From Catenulispora yoronensis (GTDB lineage Bacteria; Actinomycetota; Actinomycetes; Streptomycetales; Catenulisporaceae): a stretch of DNA of 64,000 bases. Within the stretch, counting starts at the first letter, position 1; each line of letters begins with the position of its first letter. The position numbers and the translations under genes were made by a program. Positions 8,419 through 15,470 of the stretch are shown in pieces. The stretch is taken from NCBI RefSeq assembly GCF_039531695.1, contig NZ_BAAAQN010000051.1, positions 1 to 64,000 on the forward strand, in the 5' to 3' direction. Below the pieces are notes generated by a model that saw only the letters and a list, made by a program, of their open reading frames with translations, was not told the origin of the DNA and ran no database searches.

Positions 8419-8462
8419 TGACGGTGCTCGGACGGTGCTCGGACGGTGCTCGGATGGTGCTC
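8419..8462. repeat. Four tandem 11-bp repeats (GGACGGTGCTC)
   Basis: Units at 8419-8429, 8430-8440, 8441-8451 and 8452-8462 differ at one or two positions (first T for G, last T for C). They begin directly after the folP2 stop codon on the minus strand and overlap it by two bases. This is one of many short tandem arrays placed at gene ends in this window. The rest of 8291-8418 contains nothing recognisable. Confidence 0.85.
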
Positions 8463-9399
8463 AGGCCAGCCCGCGCTTTGCCGCCGCCGGCTCCTGATGC
8501 CCCTGGATCGCCGCCACCATGTCCAGCACCTGCCGGGTCTCGGCCACCTCGTGCACCCGGTACACCCGCGCCCCCAGCCACGCCGACACCGCGGTGGTGG
8601 CCAGCGTCCCGATCAGCCGCTCCTTGACCGGCCGGTCCAGGGTCTCGCCGACGAAGTCCTTGTTCGACAGCGAGACCAGCACCGGCCATCCGGTCGCGGT
8701 CATCTCCCCGAGGCGGCGCGTGGCCTCCAGCGAGTGCCGGGTGTTCTTGCCGAAGTCGTGGCCGGGATCGACCAGGATCCGGTCGCGCGGGACGCCCAGG
8801 GCCGCCGCGCGCTCGGCCTCGCCGTGCACGGTGCGGGCCAGGATGTCGGCCATCACGTCCGGATAGCCGATGCGATGCGGCCGGGTGCGCGGCTCCACGC
8901 CGCCGGCGTGCGTGCACACCAGCGCCACCGCGTGCCGGGCCGCCACCGCGGCCAGCCCCGGGTCCCAGCCGCCCCAGGCGTCGTTGAGCACGTCCGCGCC
9001 CTCGGCGCAGACCGCGTCGCCGACCTCGGCCCGCCAGGTGTCCACCGAGATCACCGCCTCCGGGAACCGCCGCCGCACCTCGGCCACGAACGGCACCACC
9101 CGCCGCAGCTCCTCGGCGAGGTCCACGACGTCGCCGGGCCCGGCCTTCACCCCGCCGATGTCGATCAGGTCCGCGCCCTCGGCCAGCGCCGCCTCGACCC
9201 GGTCCAGGGCGGCGGCGTCGGTGAAGGTGGCGCCCCGGTCGTAGAAGGAGTCCGGCGTGCGGTTCACGATCGCCATCACCAGCCGCTGGTGAGGGCCGTA
9301 TTCGTAAGGGCCCAGACGCAGGACGCCCTGCGGGGTCGGCGCGGGCGCGGCCGCGGGCTTCGAAGGGTCGCCGGCGGCGCCGTCCGCGTTCGATGACAT
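8461..9399 (-). CDS. folP2: Dihydropteroate synthase homologue, FolP2 type
   Basis: This 312-residue TIM-barrel protein of the dihydropteroate synthase family keeps NRTPDSF (46-52) and VDPGHDFGKNTRHSLE. The canonical pterin/pABA loop DIGGESTRPG, however, reads DIGGVKAGPG (80-89), and the usual SRKSF-type segment reads SLSNKDFVGE. These substitutions mark the actinobacterial FolP2 paralogue. Mycobacterial FolP2 is reported not to make dihydropteroate, so classical folate activity should not be assumed. The N-terminal 25 residues are an A/P-rich tail. It starts divergently from the DivIVA-like gene, overlapping that gene's longest possible frame by 2 bp. The LOG-FolP2-DivIVA neighbourhood matches Rv1205-Rv1207-Rv1209. 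Confidence 0.88.
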   Translation of the reverse strand: MSSNADGAAGDPSKPAAAPAPTPQGVLRLGPYEYGPHQRLVMAIVNRTPDSFYDRGATFTDAAALDRVEAALAEGADLIDIGGVKAGPGDVVDLAEELRRVVPFVAEVRRRFPEAVISVDTWRAEVGDAVCAEGADVLNDAWGGWDPGLAAVAARHAVALVCTHAGGVEPRTRPHRIGYPDVMADILARTVHGEAERAAALGVPRDRILVDPGHDFGKNTRHSLEATRRLGEMTATGWPVLVSLSNKDFVGETLDRPVKERLIGTLATTAVSAWLGARVYRVHEVAETRQVLDMVAAIQGHQEPAAAKRGLA

Positions 9400-9445
9400 G
9401 GAGATCAGCCTAACCTCGTCGGCGCGCCGTCGGACGTGGCACGAT

Positions 9446-10012
9446 GTGCGCGTGCTGTATCTTCAGTTTCTCGTCGTGGCGGCGGTGTTCGGGGCGATCG
9501 CCTGGGTGGCGGCCGGCCGCGGCGGAGGCCTGGACGACCCGCGCCAGGACCGGCCCGAGCCCGCGCTGGCCGACGACCGGCAGCTGGGCAAGGGCGACAT
9601 CGACGGCGCCCGCTTCGCCGTGTCGTTCCGCGGCTACCGCATGGACCAGGTCGACCGCCTGCTCGACCGGCTCGCCGCCGAGATCGACCACCGCGACCGG
9701 CTGATCGCCGAGCTCCAGGCCCCGGGTACCGCGCGCTACGGCGAGGGCGTCAGCTACGAGCCGGTGGCGCGGACCCAGGACGGGCTGCCCGGCGCCGCCG
9801 GAACCGCCGTGGCGACCGCGACGGCCACCGTGCCGGGCACCGCGACGGGCACCGCCGAGCCGGGGTTCGGGCCGGGCGTCGGCCCGGGCGCTGAGGCGGA
9901 GGCCGAGACGGCGCCGGACGCCGACCCGGACGCGGCGTCCGCCGACCGGGCGGCGGGCGAGGAGAACCCGCTGTCCGCCTGGTACCGGCCGACCGACCAG
10001 CAGGAGCAGTAG
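9446..10012 (+). CDS. Small membrane protein with DivIVA-like motif
   Basis: From GTG 9446 the product is about 188 residues. It has an N-terminal membrane segment (VLYLQFLVVAAVFGAIAWVA), then a DivIVA-type element GARFAVSFRGYRMDQVDRLL with a short coiled coil (about 58-88). A long disordered Ala/Thr/Gly/Pro tail (TATATVPGTATGTAEPG and similar) ends in NPLSAWYRP. The F-x-x-x-x-R-G-Y-x-x-x-x-V-D signature is typical of actinomycete DivIVA-domain proteins. GTG 9452 is an equally possible start. An ATG at 9398 would extend antisense over the folP2 start and is less likely. Rv1209 occupies the same place in mycobacteria. Function is unknown, possibly polar or envelope organisation. Confidence 0.75.
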   Translation: MRVLYLQFLVVAAVFGAIAWVAAGRGGGLDDPRQDRPEPALADDRQLGKGDIDGARFAVSFRGYRMDQVDRLLDRLAAEIDHRDRLIAELQAPGTARYGEGVSYEPVARTQDGLPGAAGTAVATATATVPGTATGTAEPGFGPGVGPGAEAEAETAPDADPDAASADRAAGEENPLSAWYRPTDQQEQ

Positions 10013-10065
10013 GCGCCCCGGGCGCAGCTCGTCCTCGTTCCGCATCTTCGGCATCTTCGGCATCC

Positions 10066-10091
10066 GGCCGGCCTCGTTCGCGGGGCCGGCC
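10066..10091. terminator. Hairpin terminator between convergent genes
   Basis: GGCCGGCC (10066-10073) and GGCCGGCC (10084-10091) form an 8-bp perfect stem with a 10-base loop. It lies between the convergent genes ending at 10012 and 10160. It is preceded by two CTTCGGCAT repeats (10045-10063) and followed by CTCGGCGT/TTCGGCGTTCTC-type repeats to about 10170. Confidence 0.65.
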
Positions 10092-10159
10092 GCTTCGTGT
10101 CCTCGGCGTCCCTCGGAGTTTTCGGCGTTCTCAGCGTTCCTTGGCGCCGTTCGGCGTCC

Positions 10160-10945
10160 TCAGCGTCCGACGAAGGCCGGCTTCTCCTTCGCCAGGAACG
10201 CCCGGACGGCGTTCCGGTGGTCCTCGGTGGCCGCGCACGCGTCCTGGAGCTCCGCCTCCAGGTCCAGCGTCTCGTCCAGCGTGTGCGCCAGCCCGAAGCC
10301 GACCGCCTGCTTGATCGCCGCGTAGGCGGCGGTCGGTCCGGCGGCCATCCGGGCCGCCAGCTCCCCGACGGTGGCGTCCAGCTCCTCGGCCGGCACCACC
10401 CGGTGCACCAGGCCGAGCTCGGCGGCCTGCTCGATCCCGATGGTCTCCGGCAGCATCAGCAGCTCCAGCGCCTTGGCCGGGCCGACCAGGCGCGGCAGCG
10501 TCCAGGAGGCCCCGGAGTCGGCGGTCAGCCCGATGTTGGCGAACGCCAGGTTGAACGCCGCCTTGTCGGAGGCGATCCGCAGGTCGGCGGCGAAGGCCAG
10601 GGCGGCCCCGGCCCCGGCGGCCACGCCGTTGACCGCGGCCAGCACCGGCTTGGGCGCGGTGACCAGCGCCCGCAGCAGCGGGTTGTAGTGCTCCCGGACG
10701 GTGTCCGCCAGCCCCTGCCCGGCGGCCAGCGAGGCGGCGTGCTCCTTCAGGTCCTGTCCGACACAGAACGCGCGACCGGTTCCGCGCACCACGATCACGC
10801 GAACGGAGTCGTCCCCGGCGGCTTCCCGCGCCGCGTCCCGCAGCGCGGCCTTGGTCGCACTGTCGAGCGAGTTCATGGCCTCGGGGCGATTCAGGGTGAT
10901 GGTGCCGACACCCTCGGTGACGTCGTAGGCAACGCTGTCGGACAT
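10160..10945 (-). CDS. Enoyl-CoA hydratase/isomerase, PaaG-like
   Basis: This 261-residue crotonase-fold enzyme is read from ATG 10943-10945. NGVAAGAGAALAFAADLRIA forms the oxyanion-hole helix, and AFCVGQDLKEH supplies the first oxyanion strand. The segment LTADSGASWTLPRLVG resembles PaaG (1,2-epoxyphenylacetyl-CoA isomerase) more than FadB-type hydratases, which carry Glu at that point. It probably hydrates or isomerises an unsaturated acyl-CoA. The precise substrate is unknown and no paa cluster is adjacent. The frame stays open further upstream, but homology starts at MSDSVAYDV. Confidence 0.85.
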   Translation of the reverse strand: MSDSVAYDVTEGVGTITLNRPEAMNSLDSATKAALRDAAREAAGDDSVRVIVVRGTGRAFCVGQDLKEHAASLAAGQGLADTVREHYNPLLRALVTAPKPVLAAVNGVAAGAGAALAFAADLRIASDKAAFNLAFANIGLTADSGASWTLPRLVGPAKALELLMLPETIGIEQAAELGLVHRVVPAEELDATVGELAARMAAGPTAAYAAIKQAVGFGLAHTLDETLDLEAELQDACAATEDHRNAVRAFLAKEKPAFVGR

Positions 10946-11132
10946 AGGGAGTCCCACTCTCCGCCTCATCGGCTCATAGGCATGTACCAGTGTTGGTCGC
11001 GTCCGGTAGAACTGTTTGCAGACGCTGACGAAGCTACTCAGTCGCGCCTCCCGAAGCGACACCGGAACCCATCCGGGCTGCGTGCGGGATAATGGGTTGG
11101 TTGAGAGCTGGCTCCTAGGAAGGGGAACGAGC

Positions 11133-11300
11133 ATGGCGGCGATGAAGCCGCGGACGGGTGACGGCCCGCTTGAGGTGACCAAAGAGGGACGGGGCATCGT
11201 GATGCGGGTTCCGCTGGAAGGCGGCGGCCGGCTCGTGGTGGAGCTGTCGGCGGAGGAGGCCGCGGCCCTCGGCGAGGCGATCAAGGGCGTCGTCGGCTAG
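11133..11300 (+). CDS. DUF3117 small conserved protein
   Basis: This 55-residue protein, MAAMKPRTGDGPLEVTKEGR followed by GIVMRVPLEGGGRLVVEL and a helix rich in E/A, is a near-textbook DUF3117 member. The family is widespread and highly conserved in Actinobacteria but uncharacterised (Rv1211 in M. tuberculosis, same neighbourhood). AGGAAGGGGA lies 6-15 bases before the ATG. The predicted fold is a small beta-sheet followed by one helix. It is divergent from the enoyl-CoA hydratase and appears monocistronic. Function is unknown. Confidence 0.92.
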   Translation: MAAMKPRTGDGPLEVTKEGRGIVMRVPLEGGGRLVVELSAEEAAALGEAIKGVVG

Positions 11301-11494
11301 CCCGGGCGTCCGTCATCCCCTTCCCAACCGTCCCATCAGTGGCGTCCGACCCCCGAACGGCCGGGGTCCGGCGTCGCCGCTGACGTGTTCCTCGTCACTG
11401 ACCGCGCCCGGCGGTTCCGGCGCCGCCCTCCGGCGTCGGCCCCTCGCCCCTGCCAAGGAGCCGCTTCACGGCCCCATTCCCGACCCGGCGCCCC

Positions 11495-12202
11495 TCAGGG
11501 GCGCTTCACCGCGCACAACAGCCCGTCCCCGGTGGGCAGCAGCGCCGGCAGCAGCCGCGGATCCTCGGCGACCTGGCGGTGCAGATAGCGCAGCGCCGAG
11601 GTGCGCGCGTCCCGGATGGACGGGTCGACCACCCGGTCCTGCCCCAGCGCCCCGTCGAAGGCCACCAGCCCGCCGGGCCGCAGCAGCCGCAGCGCCTCCT
11701 CGTAGCCGGCCAGGTGGTCGGTGCCCGGACCCCCGCAGAACACCATGTCGTAGCCGCCGTCGGCGAGGCGCGGCAGCACCGAGCCGGCCGCGCCGCCGAT
11801 CACCCGGGTCCGGCTGGCCGCGAAGCCCGCGTCGGCGAACGCCCGGCGGGCCGCCTGCGAGCCCTGGGTGTCCTCGTCGACGGTGGTCAATACCCCGGCC
11901 GGGTGCATCCCGCGCAGCAGGTATATCCCCGACACGCCGGCGCCGGTGCCGACGTCCACCACGGACCGGGCGCCGAGCGTGGCGGCCAGCAGCCGCAGCG
12001 CGGCGCCGGTGCCGGGCTCGACCGGGACGATGCCCAGCCGGCGCGCCTCGCGGCGGGCGGAGGTCAGCACGTCGTCCTCGGCGACGTACCCCTCCGCATA
12101 CGCCAGGCTGGCGTGCCGGTGACTGGGGATGACGGCCTCCGAGGTTCGGGTCCGGGGCCGGGGAATCGGCCGGGATCTGGTCGGGCGGTTGCTAGTGGGC
12201 AT
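11495..12202 (-). CDS. SAM-dependent O-methyltransferase (PF01596 family), atypical metal site
   Basis: From ATG 12202 the product is 235 residues. The SAM site is visible as VVDVGTGAGVSGIYLLRGM with the acidic strand LTTVDED, and EPGTGAALRLLAATLGARSV precedes it. In family members the segment after strand 4 reads FIDADK and binds Mg2+. Here it reads MVFCGGPGTDHLAGYEEALR, so the usual Asp is missing and catalysis may be metal-independent or lost. Residues 4-17 are an Arg/Pro/Thr repeat (RPTRSRPIPRPRTRT) before normal homology starts at about SHRHASLAYAEGYV. An upstream GTG/ATG frame exists but adds no homology. It is divergent from sigE, as Rv1220c is in M. tuberculosis. Confidence 0.82.
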   Translation of the reverse strand: MPTSNRPTRSRPIPRPRTRTSEAVIPSHRHASLAYAEGYVAEDDVLTSARREARRLGIVPVEPGTGAALRLLAATLGARSVVDVGTGAGVSGIYLLRGMHPAGVLTTVDEDTQGSQAARRAFADAGFAASRTRVIGGAAGSVLPRLADGGYDMVFCGGPGTDHLAGYEEALRLLRPGGLVAFDGALGQDRVVDPSIRDARTSALRYLHRQVAEDPRLLPALLPTGDGLLCAVKRP

Positions 12203-12517
12203 CAAGAGCGTAGCCACCTGTCCGTGCGCATACCACGTCGGACTGCCCGCCGGACAGCGCCGGCCCGTCCGCACCGGCCGCGCGCAGGGGGTCGGAGCGC
12301 CCGCGCGCGGTGCCCGTGATCGCTGTAAGCGGACACCGGGCCGATCCCCGGTTCCGGGAACTTCGGGGCCGTGACCGGCCGTTCCGTCTACGTCAGCGAT
12401 GAACGGTCCCGGGAGCCGGGAGATCTTAGTCCGATCTCAGGTTCCTTTCAGCCTTTAGCAGCGAGGCAGGCGTCTATGGTGATGAGTGCGGTACTGGAAA
12501 TAGGAGGTGGGGTCGTC
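12203..12517. promoter_or_regulatory. Divergent intergenic region with candidate ECF promoter for sigE
   Basis: This is a 315-bp gene-free region. GGAAC (12357-12361), an 18-base spacer and CGTT (12380-12383) fit the GGAAC-N16-20-GTT pattern reported for SigE/ECF promoters, pointing toward sigE and 135 bp upstream of its chosen start. The GGAAC lies inside a small inverted repeat (CCCCG-GTTCCGGGAAC-TTCGGGG). A second AT-richer stretch (about 12440-12475) may hold a housekeeping promoter. Autoregulation is inferred, not shown. Confidence 0.4.
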
Positions 12518-13288
12518 GTGGCTGACGCCAACAGCGCCCGCAATCCTGGAGCCGTCCCGGTCAACACCATAGGGCCGCGGATCGATCTCGGGGAACTACG
12601 TCGTCGGCGCGCGGCCCGCAAGGCCGCCCTGGAGAAGAACCGGCGCGGGGCCGAGCCGCTTCCGGATACCGCCATGCCGTCCGAGGCCGTGCCGGCGGCG
12701 GTCGAGCCCGCCCAGCGCCTGGACGCCGCGGCGGTCGGCTGGGAGCCGCCGAGCTGGGACGAGATCGTCCGGACCCATTCCCAGCGGGTCTACCGGCTGG
12801 CCTACCGCCTGACCGGCAACCAGCACGACGCCGAGGACCTCACCCAGGAGGTCTTCATCCGGGTGTTCCGCTCGCTGTCGAGCTACCAGCCCGGCACCTT
12901 CGAGGGCTGGCTGCACCGGATCACCACCAACCTGTTCCTGGACATGGTGCGCCGCCGCGCCCGGATCCGCTTCGACTCCCTCGGGGAGGACGCCGACGAC
13001 CGGCTGCCCGGCCGCGAGCCGTCGCCGGAGCGGATCTTCACCGACACGCACATGGACGCCGACATCGAGGCGGCGCTGGCCGCGCTGGCGCCGGAGTTCC
13101 GCGCCGCCGTGGTGCTCTGCGACATCGAGGGGTTGTCCTACGAGGAGATCGCGGCCACCCTGGACGTGAAGCTGGGCACGGTACGCTCGCGGATCCACCG
13201 CGGACGCTCGCAGCTGCGCGCGGCCCTGGAGCACCGGGCGCCGGGCGGGGCGGGGGCGCCGGCCAGCGGGAAGGAGGGCCGCCGGTGA
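12518..13288 (+). CDS. sigE: ECF sigma factor, SigE type
   Basis: From GTG 12518, preceded by AGGAGGTG at 12502-12509 (8-base spacing), the product is 256 residues. In-frame ATGs at 12476 and 12482 are alternatives without such a site. After a basic tail, sigma region 2 runs through DEIVRTHSQRVYRLAYRLTG and HDAEDLTQEVFIRVFRSL, and region 4 through APEFRAAVVLCDIEGLSYEE then LGTVRSRIHRGRSQLRAAL. The neighbourhood (divergent O-methyltransferase, overlapping zinc anti-sigma gene, tatB) matches sigE-rseA of mycobacteria, which responds to envelope stress. It overlaps the anti-sigma gene by GTGA. Confidence 0.92.
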   Translation: MADANSARNPGAVPVNTIGPRIDLGELRRRRAARKAALEKNRRGAEPLPDTAMPSEAVPAAVEPAQRLDAAAVGWEPPSWDEIVRTHSQRVYRLAYRLTGNQHDAEDLTQEVFIRVFRSLSSYQPGTFEGWLHRITTNLFLDMVRRRARIRFDSLGEDADDRLPGREPSPERIFTDTHMDADIEAALAALAPEFRAAVVLCDIEGLSYEEIAATLDVKLGTVRSRIHRGRSQLRAALEHRAPGGAGAPASGKEGRR

Positions 13289-13824
13289 CCAGGCACCTCG
13301 GAGACCGCTTGACCGCGCTGATCGACGGCGAGCTGGACCACGGCACCCGGGACCGGATGCTGGGCCACCTCGCGCAGTGCGACGACTGCCGCCGCGAGGC
13401 CGACGCCGAACGCCGGGTGAAGGCCCGGCTCGGCACGATGGCCGCGCCGCAGGTACCGGTGGAGCTGATGCTGGGCCTGCTGAGCATGGACACCAACCGC
13501 GGAGCCGGGGCGGGCGCGGGAGCCGCGCCCTCCGGCCTGCCGGGCCCGGGCGGCAACGTCCCGGGCCCGGGCGGTACCCCCTTCTCCTTCCAGACCGTGC
13601 CGATCCGCCCGCCGGCGGCTCCGGCGTCCGGCCGCCCCACGGCCGGACGCGCCCCGGTGCGCCCGCAGCGGCTGCGGGTGGCGGCGATAGGCGCGGTGTC
13701 GCTGGCCGCGATAGGCACCGGCGTCTGGCTGGTCGGCGACTTCAGCAACGCGGCGGGCGGCACCGCGCACCCGACCGCACCGGTAGCCCCGGCGCAGGTC
13801 GCGCCGTACGGACCGGGCCGCTGA
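13285..13824 (+). CDS. rseA: Zinc-binding anti-sigma factor with membrane anchor
   Basis: This 179-residue protein starts at GTG 13285 and overlaps the sigE stop, implying translational coupling. The ZAS motif H28-x3-C32-x2-C35 (HLAQCDDC) lies in the N-terminal anti-sigma domain, which would hold SigE at the membrane. A Gly/Pro-rich linker (about 70-120) leads to a membrane segment (about 130-153, LRVAAIGAVSLAAIGTGVWL) and a short external tail. Mycobacterial RseA is a soluble-type ZAS protein, so the membrane segment here is a difference, like many Streptomyces anti-sigma factors. Release by proteolysis or by thiol chemistry at the Cys pair are both possible. Confidence 0.88.
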   Translation: MTRHLGDRLTALIDGELDHGTRDRMLGHLAQCDDCRREADAERRVKARLGTMAAPQVPVELMLGLLSMDTNRGAGAGAGAAPSGLPGPGGNVPGPGGTPFSFQTVPIRPPAAPASGRPTAGRAPVRPQRLRVAAIGAVSLAAIGTGVWLVGDFSNAAGGTAHPTAPVAPAQVAPYGPGR

Positions 13825-14243
13825 GCCCCGCCGTGACCGGTCGGGGCCCGACCGGTCACGGACCGAGCGCCGGCGGACTGCCGGCGGACTGCCGGCCGGG
13901 CGATGGTTCGCCGAGTGCCGGCGGACCGCCGGGCGGCTGCCGGCCCGACCGACCGCCGGCCCGACCGACCGACCGCCGGCCGACCATTGATCGACTGTTT
14001 CCCGACCGGCGGCTGAACACTCCGGCACCGGCCGGCGGGTTCCGGCCCGCCACCGGGCGTCGGAGTGCGCGAGCAGGACGAAGGCCCTTGACGCCGGGGC
14101 CGGGTATTGCGGAGCCTGGACGGGTAAGGATCGGCGAACATCCACCGGTCGCCTGGGTCCTGCACCCGGCGCCCGGGAGTTACGCTAAGCGCGTAGCGCC
14201 GGACGCCCGCCGGCCGCGCCCGCCAGAGCAGGAGCCACCCACC
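13825..14243. other. Gene-free GC-rich repeat region where htrA is expected
   Basis: This is 419 bp without a credible gene between rseA and tatB. It opens with a 29-bp inverted repeat (13832-13860, CGTGACCGGTCGGG and its complement) that can terminate the sigE-rseA transcript. It continues with degenerate repeats of GCCGGCGGACT (about 13868-13935) and GCCGGCCCGACCGACC (about 13940-13985). The stretch to 14243 contains the tatB promoter region (ribosome site near CAGGAG, 14228-14233). In M. tuberculosis htrA (Rv1223) sits here, and no trace of a trypsin-like protease is visible. Confidence 0.75.
13832..13860 (+). terminator. Perfect 29-bp inverted repeat after rseA
   Basis: The arms CGTGACCGGTCGGG (13832-13845) and CCCGACCGGTCACG (13847-13860) are exactly complementary, giving a stem of about 12 bp with a small loop. 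It starts 8 bp after the anti-sigma stop codon. No T tract follows. Its position argues for a terminator rather than an operator. Confidence 0.75.
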
Positions 14244-14681
14244 GTGCCGTTTCTCGACATCAGCCCGCTGGAGCTGATCGCTCTGCTGGCCCTGGCCGTC
14301 ATGCTGTTCGGCCCGGACAAGCTGCCCGGCGCGGTGCAGGGCGTGGCGCGCACCCTGAAGCAGTTCCGGGAGTTCACGCGCAACGCCCAGAACGACCTGA
14401 AGAAGGAGCTGGGTCCGGAGTTCCAGGACCTGGAGCTCACCGATCTGCACCCCAAGAACTTCGTGCGCAAGCACGTCCTCGGGCCGGACGGCGCCGAGGA
14501 CCCCGCGTTCCGCGAGATCAGGGACCTCACCGCGAGCATCAACGGCGAGATACGCGGTGCGACCGACGGCACCCGCCGGCTGGTCGCCGACGACTCGACC
14601 CCCGATGACGCCCTGTACCGGGCCCCCGCTCCGCGCCTGGCCGCGGGCGAGCGCCCGCCGTTCGACGCGGATGCGACGTGA
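14244..14681 (+). CDS. tatB: Sec-independent protein translocase subunit TatB
   Basis: This 145-residue protein is read from GTG 14244 (CAGGAG upstream). The N-terminal membrane helix (about 7-22, PLELIALLALAVMLFGPDKLP) carries the FGPDKLP hinge of TatA/TatB proteins. It is followed by the amphipathic helix VQGVARTLKQFREFTRNAQ and then LKKELGPEFQDLELTDLHPK with the FVRKHVL segment characteristic of actinobacterial TatB. TatB with TatC recognises twin-arginine signals. At least one exported protein in this window (the lipoprotein at 37062-38363) has such a signal. TatC is not in the window. The next gene starts 6 bp after the stop. Confidence 0.9.
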   Translation: MPFLDISPLELIALLALAVMLFGPDKLPGAVQGVARTLKQFREFTRNAQNDLKKELGPEFQDLELTDLHPKNFVRKHVLGPDGAEDPAFREIRDLTASINGEIRGATDGTRRLVADDSTPDDALYRAPAPRLAAGERPPFDADAT

Positions 14682-14687
14682 GGTTCC

Positions 14688-15470
14688 ATGAGCAGCACCA
14701 TCTCGACTGAAGACTCTCCGAAAGACTCCCCGAACCCCCTCGGCCCGGCCTCGCAGCCGGGCCCTGTGGCGTCCCCGGCCGCGGCGGGGGAGCGGGGCGC
14801 GCCGACCGGCTCCGCCGTCCCCTTCCCCGGCCCCACCGTCGCCTCGATCTCCGCCGCCGCACTGGCCGCCGCCGAGCCCGACGCCTGGGCCGGCCAGCAC
14901 ACGGCGGTGCCCTGGTACGGCCTCGACGACGCCTGGGCCGGCGACCGCTGGCTGGGCTCGATCATGCTCGGCCCCGACACCGTGGCCGAGTACGGCACCC
15001 TCGGCCACGGCGACCACCCGGCCCGCCGCCCCGACGACATCAGCCCCCGCCGCTTCTGCGGCGTGGTGACCATGGCCCGCCTCCACCGCCGCCCCGGCGG
15101 CGGCTCCACGATCCTGGAACCGACGACCCTGTCCACCCTGGCCGCCGTGGCCGGCCTCGGCCTGCTCTCCGACGACTGGCCCTGGGCCGTCGACAAGGCC
15201 CTGCGCGGCGACTGGCTCCACCAACAGACCGAACTCGCCTACGAAGTCGCCGAAAGCCTGGACGAACCACCCTGGCGCGCCGTCCAACTCCCCGTCGACG
15301 GCAAATCCACCCGCTTCCGCTACCGCGAATCCGAATACGGCTGGGTCCTCGCCGCCGAACTCCGCGAATGCTGGCTCGGCGCCTACGGCCGCGGCGTGAC
15401 CGCCTACGGCCTCGGCTTCGCCCAAGTGACCCTCGGAGCCTGGGACGCCTACGAGGCCCTGCCGCGCTGA
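14688..15470 (+). CDS. Uncharacterised protein, possible tatB partner gene
   Basis: This 260-residue soluble protein of unknown family starts 6 bp after tatB, so it is probably co-transcribed. The first 55 residues are disordered and Ser/Pro-rich. The folded part (about 60-260) is rich in Trp and acidic residues, with segments such as DDAWAGDRWLGSIMLGPDT, PRRFCGVVTMARLHRR and VDGKSTRFRYRESEYGWVLA. There is no signal peptide, membrane helix or recognised catalytic motif. Codon use is normal and the reading frame is clean, so it is a real gene. In related genomes this slot often holds an Mrp-type ATPase, but no P-loop is present here. Confidence 0.75.
   Translation: MSSTISTEDSPKDSPNPLGPASQPGPVASPAAAGERGAPTGSAVPFPGPTVASISAAALAAAEPDAWAGQHTAVPWYGLDDAWAGDRWLGSIMLGPDTVAEYGTLGHGDHPARRPDDISPRRFCGVVTMARLHRRPGGGSTILEPTTLSTLAAVAGLGLLSDDWPWAVDKALRGDWLHQQTELAYEVAESLDEPPWRAVQLPVDGKSTRFRYRESEYGWVLAAELRECWLGAYGRGVTAYGLGFAQVTLGAWDAYEALPR

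Noticed and set aside
8419..8462. Possible CRISPR array
   Set aside because: Units are contiguous 11-mers without spacers, only four copies, and there are no cas genes in the window.
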